In this document: one piece after another, positions 47,943 through 60,700 of the stretch
Layout of the letters: each line of letters begins with the position of its first letter
Position numbering within the stretch: the first letter of the stretch is position 1
Origin: Kryptolebias marmoratus
Lineage: Eukaryota; Chordata; Actinopteri; Cyprinodontiformes; Rivulidae
Length of the DNA: 64,000 bases
Direction of reading: 5' to 3'
Assembly: GCF_001649575.2 (NCBI RefSeq)
Contig: NC_051446.1
Location: 24,602,118-24,666,117, forward strand
Program-made: the position numbers and the translations under genes
Notes under the pieces: model-generated
Told to the model about the DNA's origin: nothing
Database searches by the model: none
What the model saw: the letters and a program-made list of their open reading frames with translations, nothing else

Positions 47943-47948
47943 TTTATT
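47943..47948 (-). other. cbx1: Polyadenylation signal of cbx1
   Basis: AATAAA on the minus strand (plus-strand GATTTATTTTCC), 1.03 kb past the cbx1 stop and only about 110 bases from the opposing nfe2l1 signal. Confidence 0.55.
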
Positions 47949-48389
47949 TTCCAAAAAGCAACAAACGAGACAAACGACGGTACAAATATTACAATGGCCA
48001 AATTAACCACAAAGACGGCTTCATAAGCGAACACCAAACGAGGCGACGTGAACTCTTCTGCTCTCAAACAACAATCAGCCGAAATGATAAAACGAGTGGC
48101 ACAATATATAAAAACATCACTTCACTGATAAATAATCGGTGTACCATTTATTCTTTTTAACTTGGGTGGAAATCCAGAATCTGAACTGTTTTCAATTCAT
48201 GAATGAATAAAACTAAATCTGTCTCAGAATATAGCTTCTTTTTAGAAATCCTGCTTTGCTATTTCATAAAATAATGTTTCCATTTGGACATGGACACGGA
48301 GTTATTCTGTGATGTTAACAATGACCCACTAAACCTGGAAAAATTAAAACCTGGATCACTTCGATCCGCCCTAAACGGCCATCGTTTTT

Positions 48390-48690
48390 TTTTTTTAAAC
48401 ATTTAAAACCGATTCATTACAACAAACCAGGTAAAAGGACTCATTGCAAAGTATAAAATCAAACAAAAGGACAGTTTTAAGTTTTCCAGACATGCATTTC
48501 TGAAATGCGGGTCTGCACTCAACGTAAACTGTAAAATATTAGCCACTTCAGCTGATTCCACAGGTAAACAAACACCTGGTATTTGGCACCTGGTAACAAA
48601 TTTATCTTATAAATGTATAATTTAAAGGACACATTAATATGAGAGAAATCTTGCACAGATTTTGCAGTGAGGACCTTTAACTCTGGCTAT
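48390..48690 (+). repeat. Dispersed repeat family B inside the predicted cbx1 3' UTR
   Basis: GAAATGCGGGTCTGCACTCA, CCACTTCAGCTGATTCCACA and GGTAAACAAACACCTGGTA match the copy at 19480-19770 in the same order. It is antisense to cbx1. Confidence 0.65.
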
Positions 48691-48975
48691 AAAAGGGCAG
48701 CCAGCCTGTGTGGTAAAAAGAACCAACGATACACGGATTGGAAACAATACTAAAAGGCAAAGAGAGTAGAACGTTTACCGAAACCTAACACTGCCTTGTT
48801 TCTGCTTCTTCTGATTCATGACGCAAATCTGACACGTATATATTTGATTATATCCACAGAAAAGTAGAATCAGATGAGTGATACGACACCAAAAGACAAC
48901 GAGTGAACAATGTCCTGCTGGTCTTTTCCTCCACTCCCCGCCCCCCTGGCCCCTCCGACCTTCCTCCTCCCTCCG

Positions 48976-50973
<1,998 letters not shown>

Positions 50974-51164
50974 TTATAACGATTAATAACTTCGTTAAAG
51001 GCTTAAGAGTGTTTGAACCGTTGTGTTAAAGGAAGAAAAACCCACAAATGTCACTGAAAAAAATAAAAACTAACAAAAAGAATTAAAATAAATTAATGAA
51101 AATCAGTTGATGCATTTTATTTTGGAAAAACTGAATTATTTTAAAAACAAACTAATGAAACTGG

Positions 51165-51880
51165 CCTTGATAGGAAGGTTGACACATTAACTTTATATTT
51201 TGTTACACAACCTTTTGAGGCAGTCAGGTGATTTCTGTAACTCTGAGACTTCTGCACCTTTCCTCAGCTGTCCACAGGTGTCCTCAGGTGTCCACAGGTG
51301 TCCTCAGGTGTCCACAGGTGTCCTGATCCACTCCTGAACAAACTCCAGTTTTGTCTCATCTGTCCAAAGGACATTCTCCCAGAAGCTCTGTGGCTTCTCA
51401 GTCTGTCTTTATGATCTGGTGTCCTCCTCTGTCGTCTTCTGTTATGTCCACTTTGTCTCAAACAGACCGATGGTGCGATCTGACACTGATGACCTTTGAC
51501 CTTAGAGTTCTCTTTGGTCACCATTCATATTATCCGTCTCTTCAGTTTGTCATCAGTTGTCCTCTTGTGGACACGTCCACGGAGGTTGTCTCCAGTCCTG
51601 TGGACCTGAACCTTCTGTCCAGCTGCTTGGAGACGGTCTTCTGGTCTTTACCTTCAACCTGCTGCTCAATCATTGTCTTTCTGAAATCCTGAGACAACTC
51701 TGTCCTCAGCTTCCTGTCCCCATGTTCAGTGTGGTACGCACCATGGTCCCAAACAGCCCTGTGACTACCTGTCCCCCTTTAAACAGGCAGACTGAAGACA
51801 CCTGTGATGCTGATTACAGGACATGTCCCTGTGGACACATTAGTTTCAGTCTTTTCTTGTAGAGCCATCCTTTTTGTCAA
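51165..51880 (-). mobile_element. Tc1-like transposon remnant in the cbx1 5' intron
   Basis: On the minus strand, degraded transposase words appear in order: the DNA-binding-domain region (51500-51720, read as a Tc1-type helix-turn-helix gene with many indels), RMVTKE, QCQIAPSVCLRQSG and the FWENVLW-equivalent GRMSFGQMRQNW. The plus strand CCTTTTGAGGCAGTCAGGTG and GAGACTTCTGCACC near 51210-51258 are further parts of the element body. Frames are broken throughout, and TIRs were not identified. Confidence 0.65.
51262..51326. repeat. 20-bp minisatellite within the Tc1 remnant
   Basis: Three units of GTCCACAGGTGTCCTCAGGT in a row, an expansion absent from typical Tc1 copies. Confidence 0.85.
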
Positions 51881-52029
51881 GACGAGTTTCATCAGTGAAA
51901 ATAATTTAAAACAATTCTGTCGAACCAAAATCCAAAAGCAATGTTGTTCTTTAGATTCCTTTTTATCGTATTATTGTAACATTTGGCACCTTTCTCGTTT
52001 TTTAATTAAACACTGTCCACTTGTCCGCT

Positions 52030-53200
52030 GATTAACACATTTAGCGTTATCCACAAACACGCAGACAAGTCAAACAGGACATTTATGTTAGAAAGTTGTG
52101 ATAAATGAAACCTTCTGTGACGGTGGGCTCATCGTTGGAGGGTTCTGTAGTCTGGCTCATACTCATCAGGTCGACCCGGGGACCAGCTGGTTCCTGGTTG
52201 CTTCGAATCAATAAACGAATAGAGGAAGAGAAGATTAGAGAGCTGGATTCACTGAAAAGGCACCGCAGATTGATTCAAATATATGCCTTTAAAAATTTAA
52301 CTCATAACTGAAGATTTATTACTTTTCTTTTGATTCTTTTACCTGCATTGCCTCGTGTCACTTAACTTAACGGCATAAACTGAGAATTATTTTACATTTA
52401 TTTTATTTCATTACACACAGCAACAACCAGACATTTTTGTTTTGAACCATTTCAGTGAATTCCTCATGTATTCATTGACATTTCTGCTCATTAAAAACCC
52501 AGCCTTTCTTGGATATTGAATTTGTACAAAATTATAATTACCATCATCTGTCTTAATAAAACAATGTGACTTTTTTACACCTCAAATAGCTCCAAATGTA
52601 TCCTGTTGATTGGAACATTTTCCATGTGTTTTAGGCCTGACATGCAGGATAATACAGAAAATAATCTGGGGATAAACAATGTAAAAGAAATATAAATGTT
52701 ATTATATTGAATTTTCTATCATATCCCAACTTTAGGCTGTAAAATCTCCATATATTATAACTTTTTTTATTGAATTTGTTCATATTACCAGCCAAAAGTG
52801 TCTACTTTAGTATCAGTTAAACATTTATAAATGTCATTAATTCAAATTCATCTAAAAGGTTTACAGAAGCAAAAATCAGGTGTGGATGTTTTACAGTAAC
52901 TCTTTTACTTCTGGTTGTTTTCAGCTCATTACTTTTACAAAATAACTTTACATAATTTTAATTTGTAAAGACAAAAACAATCATGAACAAACAAAACATG
53001 CATAATAATTTTATCATATTAATGGTTAATGTGTCCTTAAATTAAAGATGTCTTAGGACAAAGGATGATATTGATCTTTTGTGCTGATTCCTGCAGATTT
53101 ATACTGCCGTGAATTGTGATAATGTTGATTAATGTGCTTTGTCCTAATCAAATAAAGGCTAAAGCTGAAGCTTTGTGTATTTGTTTAGCTACAGGAACAG
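52030..53200. other. Gene-free AT-rich intron sequence of cbx1
   Basis: I see no exon, RNA gene or recognisable repeat. Confidence 0.45.
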
Positions 53201-53214
53201 CCAAAGTGACTGGA

Positions 53215-53650
53215 AATAGGTCAAACATTAAACTTAACGGCCATATTCGTTAACCTGCACAGACTAAGGCCAGCCTTTATGCGGGTCAAACACATGATTG
53301 AAGCTTTCATGTGGTTTTCGGCGAATTCGTGCTTTCATTCACGCCGTGTGTTCATGATGTTATTTCTGCTTTAATCGTTTTAATGAGTGCCTTTAACTGG
53401 TTTGTCGTAATTAACCAGTTCTGTTTGAGAACGAGGGCCGTTTCGGGGGGGGGGGCAGGAATAGGGATGTTTTTGTTTTTGTTTCTGTTTTCTTCTGATA
53501 TGGAAGCAATCAGCTGAGTGCTTTGTTTACATTGAGTGCGGACCCGCGTTTCAGAATTGGATTCGATAGATCTACTGGAGCGAACGCGCTCAAACTGCAC
53601 CATTTCTGCAACATTTTTATGCTTTGCAATGAGTCCCTTTAACAGAGCTG
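53215..53650 (-). repeat. Dispersed repeat family B, minus-strand copy
   Basis: CAGCTGAGTGCTTTGTTTAC, GAGTGCGGACCC and ATCTACTGGAG match 41965-42050 in the same orientation. A poly-G run of 11 lies at about 53445. Confidence 0.6.
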
Positions 53651-54158
53651 GGCAGCAACAATGGGAGGTTTCCAACACATGGCAGGGTGCACCTACAATG
53701 GATTCAAAAAGGGCTAAAAATGAAACAAAACAAGCATTTCACTCCTATATATTTGAATTACTGTAGTGTAAAACACCACCTTTGTGTTCGTTTGCAGCCC
53801 CTAATATTGACTGGTAAGAACTAAAAGGTGGGGGAGAGGGAAAAAACGGCACAACCCCCCACCCCTCCACCCCCCATCGGAGGGACCCGCAGATTCCAGT
53901 CAACTGTTGTCTCCTCCATATTGCTTTGGCGGTACCGACTGCAGGAGCGCTCCCCGGAGAAGCCTGTCGGTTTCAGCCGTCACAAACCGCTAAACGTGCC
54001 CCTCTAACTTTCTGCTGGGCGGTGCAGGTGGTTATAAATCGCAAATCGAGGCATGCACATCACCTAACTGACTGCTCACCAGCGTTCGGTCTCCTGCACA
54101 ATCAATTCAAACAACAGAAGAAGAAGAAATGGGAGGAGTGGAGGGAGGAAGAACTCAC

Positions 54159-54400
54159 CGATTAAATCTAACAACTGTTTCTACGAGTTCCGCAACTCGA
54201 CCCGCCGTTCTGTCACGGCAACACAGTCACAACGCCGCCGTTTGTGTGGGTCTGATGGCAAAACGCCGGAGCCGCTAGCCTGACAACCAGAAAATGTGCC
54301 GTTTCCGCCCCTTCGTCTGGTACGAGAAAAAAAAGAAGAAGAAGAACGCCCGTTTTTTTTTCAGAGCGCGGCGCCATCGAATTCCCACAGACTGCGAACC
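54159..54400 (-). promoter_or_regulatory. cbx1: Candidate cbx1 first (5' UTR) exon and CpG-rich promoter
   Basis: On the minus strand a strong donor, TCG|GTGAGTT, ends a CpG-rich segment at 54159; an in-phase UTR acceptor lies at about 50943. The surrounding 53.9-54.5 kb is the most CpG-rich block near cbx1. The 3.2-kb first intron would hold the Tc1 remnant. The transcription start is not defined. Confidence 0.45.
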
Positions 54401-54689
54401 GTATGGATTCGAACACCAACGGAGCAGGTGCCGCTCGCGCCCCATCCATATGTTCTATAGATCTGTCACTGCGGCTTGTGGAGAAGCAGCGGACTGGATC
54501 ACATCGGAACGGGTGAGCCAAAGACCAAGAAACGACTCAATAAAAGTTTCCCTACATACATGTTCATATAGTTAGGGCTGGTTTGGGTTTCCTCAGCTAT
54601 CCTTTAGTTCTGCTGGAGGACAAACTGACCACATTTCCTGTTGCCTTTACCTGCTCTACTCTCCATGTTTGTATTTGCAATTATTTCTA

Positions 54690-55035
54690 TCATTAACATG
54701 TGTTTTAGAAAAACCCCACCTGGACCAGTCATTGTGTGTTTGTCTCTCTCCTGACCTCTCAAACCCCAGCCGGTTGAAGCAGATGGCCACTCAACCTGGT
54801 CCTGGTTCTGGTTCTGCTGGTGGTTTCTTCCTGTTAAAAGGGAGTTTTTTCTTCCCACTGTCACCACTGTGCTGCTCAGCATGAGAGAATGCGATGAAGT
54901 GAAGATTTGACTCAAATCTGCTGCTTCCTTACACAGATAACTTTTACTAATTGTCTTTTAAAATGTATGTGAAGGTTTTTGTTCAGAGACCTGAGACGAC
55001 TTTTGTTGTGACTTGGCGCTATATAAATAAACCAA
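54690..55035 (+). mobile_element. Expander-like RTE retrotransposon tail or derived SINE
   Basis: TTTCTTCCTGTTAAAAGGGA and CTTCCCACTGTC, then GAGACGACTTTTGTTGTGAC and TTGGCGCTATATAAATAAA, are the 3'-end words of a common teleost RTE family. There is no coding part. Confidence 0.65.
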
Positions 55036-55454
55036 ATTGAATATGTTGAACCTTAGATTTCATCGAAATGGACATTTCATTTAAAATAATAGCTAATTAT
55101 TTTAATTTCTCCTTTAAAAAGTATTCTTAAAATATCAGTCTGAAACTCCTAAGATGTGTCAGGTTTTTCCAGTCTTATTTTTTAATCACCTTCTCTTATT
55201 TCAACTTTCTTTTCTTGCCTTTTTGCTTTTTTTCTTCTTGTACTCAAACCACAGTAATTTACAGTGTATAATAATTTGTATTTCTGTATTATTTATTTGG
55301 GTGGAACTGTCAGGATTTGTCTCTTTTGAGTGGAATTTTATTCTGCTTTTGCTGCACCTCGGAGCAGGATGTGGGCAAACAAGACATAGCTACAATGACT
55401 GATCAGTCGAAAAACAACAAAATGATTTTTATCTAAAACGTGATTCGAATTTGG

Positions 55455-55460
55455 TAAAAA

Positions 55461-55534
<74 letters not shown>
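55455..55534. repeat. Poly-A and (AT)n microsatellite
   Basis: A run of A residues passes into about 33 uninterrupted AT units. Confidence 0.95.
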
Positions 55535-55537
<3 letters not shown>

Positions 55538-55899
55538 AGTGTAGTGTGAAAACTTAAACCCCGTTACCAAAAAGTAAATAATAATTCTTGCGGCGATTTA
55601 TTTCAACGGGAGTGCATAAATTCTGAGCACTCAGTGCGCAATTGAATGCAACGCGAAACCTATTTCTCGCCCCTCCCCTTTCGATACAACTCTGTAAGGC
55701 AGGCAGTTGTAGCATTTAATCAAACAGACTCCTATTTGTAATAACTTTTATTTTTTGGATATTTAAAATTAAAATTACAACAAAACAGAACGAAACTGTA
55801 GACGTTTGGAAGTCAACTTTCTTGTTTATAGTTTAAAAAACATTGTGAATTGTGTGGTATGTCAGTTTAATTATTATGTGATAAATCGGTTTGCCATAC

Positions 55900-56089
55900 A
55901 TACATCAATGACGCGATGACGCAACGTAGCGATGATCCCGTTTCCGAAATGGAGATAGGAGCCGAAAACAAGACTCTGCTCTTGTATTTGTAGGTTTTGT
56001 TGTTCAGTAAAGCGAAGTTGCCGACGAGCGGGGGGATATTGACAACAGTGTGAATGTTAAAAACGGAAGGCAGCTAACTCTGTGTGAAA
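55900..56089 (+). promoter_or_regulatory. snx11: snx11 promoter and 5' UTR exon
   Basis: CRE/ATF-like GATGACGCAACG words lie at 55905-55925. A CpG-rich stretch follows, and a strong donor GAAA|GTAAGTA ends the exon at 56089. The matching acceptor (CTCGCAG at 57696) places 16 UTR bases before the ATG at 57713. Confidence 0.6.
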
Positions 56090-56649
56090 GTAAGTATCTT
56101 TCGGACGGGATTAGCTTTTAGCTACCTTGTTTATAAGTATCATCCAGGCCTGAAAGCTGAACAACCCTCGGAAGTTCTTATCTTTGAGGAGTATCTCTAA
56201 AAAAAACGAGTTAAAAGTTATTTCTTTTATTTTCTGTTGCTGGCAGCTGCTTTGTTAATTATCAGAAGACTTAACAGTTTAAACAAATATTGTTAAATTT
56301 ATTGTTTTTACTGAATCTATCCATTGTGGTCTGTTGTAGAGGAGACACCTCAAAATAATGAGTAAAAGTTAAAAAGATAAAAGTTAAGTTTGCAAACTGC
56401 AAACCTTAAATTAACTGTATGATTGTACTCTTTCAAAGTAATTTTAGAAGCTATATCAGCCATATGTTCCCCTTATAAAAAAAGACAATTATCCAATTTA
56501 GCTTTCCTTACATTACTATTTTATTTGTCCTAAAAAAGACACAGAGTTAAAACTTAACATCCAAACATTTTTCTCAAAGATTAACACCAAAATAATACAA
56601 TAAATAATTTGCAGAATCATTTATTACTAGAACAAATAAAACTGGAGAA

Positions 56650-57090
56650 ACTGTATTTTTGTTCGTTTAAAGATTTTGCTGAAGAAGCCGAAACTGAGTT
56701 GATGAAGCTGAAACTGGAACAGTAGCTGAAAGCTAAAAGAAGCTAAATGCTAGCTAAAAACTAAATGTATCAATAGGCAAGCTAAAAGAAGCAAAAGACT
56801 AGCTCAGTGCTAAAAGTAATCAAATGATAGCTAGAAGTTAAAAGCAGCAAGAGGCTAATTAAAAGCTAAAAGCAGCAAAAGGCTAGCTAGGAGCTAAAAG
56901 TAGGATATCAGTAGCTAAACTAAAAGCAGCATAAAAGGATGAAAATAGAGACAATTATGTTTTAAAGGAACTGGAGAGATCTCAGTGTATTTTTTGGGAA
57001 AATAATATAACTTTTATAAGTATAAAAGTTACAAAAAACAAAATTCACAGCCGGCATCTCCTGAATGAGCCGAATGTTTGGATATATAAA
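56650..57090 (+). repeat. Dispersed repeat family C in the snx11 5' UTR intron
   Basis: An AGCTAAAAG-rich tract at 56690-56940 is followed by the family tail, AAAGGAACTGGAGAGATCTC and ATAAAAGTTACAAAAAAC, in the same order as at 7.9 kb and 22.5 kb. Confidence 0.65.
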
Positions 57091-57712
57091 CGGCTAAAAC
57101 AGCACAAAGTATGTAGTTTAATTGAAAAAAACCTATGGAAAATTTAAAAATACATAAATAAAACAGGAACTGTGTGAATGCTGAATCAGCACAAACGCAT
57201 CTAAAATTAATTTTAGGCCTAAAAGGATTTGATTTAACTCTGCGTCGCTGTGACTCTTGAGCTGTTTTTGTATCTGATCCAAAACTAAATATTCAAACAC
57301 GTCTTGAACCTTTTTAAGATCATAGTTTTTAAGTTGTTTGTTTTGTGTTTTCTGCCTGAAACTCTGTCTTAAAGCCTGGTGATCACATTAAATCAGACAA
57401 AAAACACTGATAGGTTCCTTTTCAGCCGAGAACAAAGAAATGGGAGTAAATCATGAAAGTAAACCCGGAGACGAGCTGAAAGGAATCTGGATTCTCCAGC
57501 TGTTCAGTTCCTCTTTAAACAAACGACTACAAGCTTAAAATGGTTGTTATTTATAAAAAAGGAGAAAACTACAGACGTGTGACTCATCTAATTTGATGAG
57601 TCATCCTCTCATGACATCACTGGGCTCTGAACATTTATTAACTTTGAAGCGGGGTGTTTAATTGTCTCCCGGTTGATTTTTGTCGTCTCCTCGCAGTGCG
57701 GTTCTCGGTAGG

Positions 57713-60700
57713 ATGAGCAGGAATCACGTTGACGATGTGAGTAAATTTCTTTTTTTTTTCTTTGCTTTTAATTGTTAATCTTTAACACGAGTTCTGCTTT
57801 TCGTTTCACCCTGTTTGTTGTGTTGAAGTGCACAAAGAATTAGAGGAACTGGTTTGTTTTTTTGCAGTAGAGCCATCCGCTCTTAAATCCTGATCTGTCA
57901 CAGACACTAATATATATTTTTGTAAAGATCTTGTGTATCTCAGCGTTGGTTTGTTTTATTATTTCAGGAGTTTGTTGCAGTGCGAGTCCAGGACCCTCGC
58001 CTTCAGAACGAGGGATCTTGGGTGTCATACATCGACTATAAAATATTCCTACATGTGAGTATTAAACCTATAAATACAGTAAATAAAGGTTTCCAGAGCT
58101 GCAGAGGGGTTATTTTAATATATTTGTATATTTAACTTTAAGGCACTTGGTTCAACATTTTAATGCCTAAATAGTTAGATTTAGTTTAATGCATGCCTAA
58201 TATTTTCCAGTTTTTATCTGTTGTTGGGGTAAAAAAATAATAATTTGGAATTTAGCAGATTAATAAATATGTGATTTCTTCTTTCTGGAATAATTCTCCT
58301 AGAAGTCACATGTAGAGCTGGACCGATTAATTGGCTTTAACGACTCTGTTTAAGCTTCTTCAGCGGTTTAATTGGCCGTTAAGTCAGCAGCCGGCCATGC
58401 GTGTGCATACGTAATCAATTACCAGGGAGGAAGATGAAGATGCAGCAGCAGCTGCTACAGCCAGCTTACTGCAGCCCACAATTTAGGTTTATTAAGCGAG
58501 AATGCTCCTCTATATATTATTTATTAGTGATTAAGCAGAAATGATTTTTCTTAAAAAAAGCGTTTCTTGACCGATAAAGACGAAGCGAAGTATTTCTAGT
58601 TTTTTTATTTTCACATTTTATTCCTGAAAGTCTCAAACCTGAGATCTGAAACGATCCGGTGTTTGCTCTGACTGCGCAGCTCAGGATTTATTTGGACAGA
58701 TGTTGACGGCGTTGTCAGGGCAGCTCCTGCCGTTGAGCAATGCGTTGTCTGCACGAAGGCTTCGTGTGGCGACTCATGAAACCATGTGACCTCACGTGGT
58801 CCTACATCAGTTTGTTTTTGCTCCAGGATGTTTGATCCGAGGGAGAGTAGCTTCTACTCTTCACCATCACTTCTGCTTTCTGTTAGCGGTTCATTACAAC
58901 ATAAATAAACCGAGTTTAGCTGTTAAATGTATGAACATTACAGCGTTTATATGTCGCTGTTTCTAACAGACAGGCACGGTCGCCCATGTGGCTTTTTCTT
59001 TTCTTTAAAGAAATGATCAAACTAGGCTTTTAAACTCATGTCGAGTGTTTCTTTTGCAATAAGACCTAAGCAGCCTTTAAAACAACATGGAACATCAAGT
59101 AAACATTTACACCGTTTCATGTTTCATCCTGTCATTTGCCAACATTTGCTTCTCAGACTTTATTCAGACAAAAAAAAACCTGTGAAACCAAATATTTGGC
59201 CTTTATTTTACAGAACTAAAAGAGTTAGACTGGTCTAACGAGGGAAATAATTTGTCGACCTTCAAATGTTTCTTAAAGATAAACATCCGTAAATATTAAA
59301 GGCACTCGCCTTGTTCTCCCGAGCTCTACCAAGTGGTGCCGTTTGAAAGAGCTGACTGCCGTAGTTTTCCAGATATGAAAATCTGAAATGCTGGTCTGCA
59401 CTTAATGTAAACAAACCCGGTGGACGCATTAGTCACATGATTGACCTCCATCAGGCTGAGTGAAGTCTGAAAGTAAACAAACATGTTCGGAAAGTTTAAT
59501 CCATCTTCAGTCACTTCGGCTAACATGGTGGCCATCAAATATTAATAAATCTTTTTAATTTAAAAGCACGTTACTCGTCGGTATGAGCAGATTTAGTTTC
59601 TAACCCTTCGTGACTTTGCAGTGGGCTCTCGTCACGCCTTCCTGGAACAAATCTGACATGTGATGAAGCCATAAGATCCGCGACAGTTCAATCAGCTGGA
59701 TTATGTGTCAGCATGACAAATAAACTCCGTTAATCTGCAGAAATAATCTGCATCACTTCCTGTTTGCTTCTCAGCGTGTTTGATTTTTATCCCCCGCAGC
59801 AAAAAGATTCAGATCTGATTCTCTTCTAAATGTTTCTTTTCATCTGATTTACTGATCACCAGTGTGACGCTTTGGTCCTGCGTGACTCAACATTTCATGC
59901 TTCTGTTTTATTTTATTTTTTTATTTCTTCCTCTCAGACCAACAGCAAAGCCTTCACGGCCAAGACGTCCTGCGTGCGGCGGCGCTACAGCGAGTTTGTG
60001 TGGCTCAAGAAGAAGCTGCAGAAGAATGCGGGTTTGGTGTAAGTCCACCGTTCCTGATGGAGTTTGTAGAAAGTTTATGAACAGTTAGTGTCTTACCTGT
60101 TGTAGATGGCTCACCGACTAGTCAGAGCGAGGCTGACACCAGTAGTTTATGGGAACACTGTTTTATAAACCTTTACAGAACCGTCAGTGTTGCTTTTTGC
60201 TGTTATTCTGGAATTTAATATTATGATAATCCTGCTGGATGTGCTACAGCTAGCTGCTACTACTGGCACTAAAAAATGAGGCTTTTAAAACAGAATTTGC
60301 ACAAATCTGAACATATTTCTTGATAGATTAGCCATTAGCTCATCAATCCGGCCAGAATTAAACTATTTCTCCAAAGTTGTCCATAAATCCATCTACGACA
60401 GGTAAGATATTAACGGTTCATAATCTTTCCACAGAACCCCGCCTCAATGCAAAGTTCGCCACATGTTTCATTCTTTAAGCACGGGAGTGGCTGTGGATCA
60501 GTGGTTAGAGCAGTCGTCCTCCAGTGACAGAGTTGGAGGTTCGATTCCAGGCAGGAGTTACATGTCGAAGTGTCCCTGGGCAAAACGCTGAACCCCTCGC
60601 TGCCTCCGATGCCTGCTCCAAAGCTCTGATTAGTCTTTGTAGAGATTCAGAGCTGTATGAGTGTGGTGCTACATAAATTCAGTCCTTTTACCATTTAACT

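Noticed and set aside
60500..60560. A possible tRNA gene in snx11 intron 3.
   Set aside because: Boxes A and B are present but the cloverleaf stems do not close and SINE body sequence follows; it is a SINE head.
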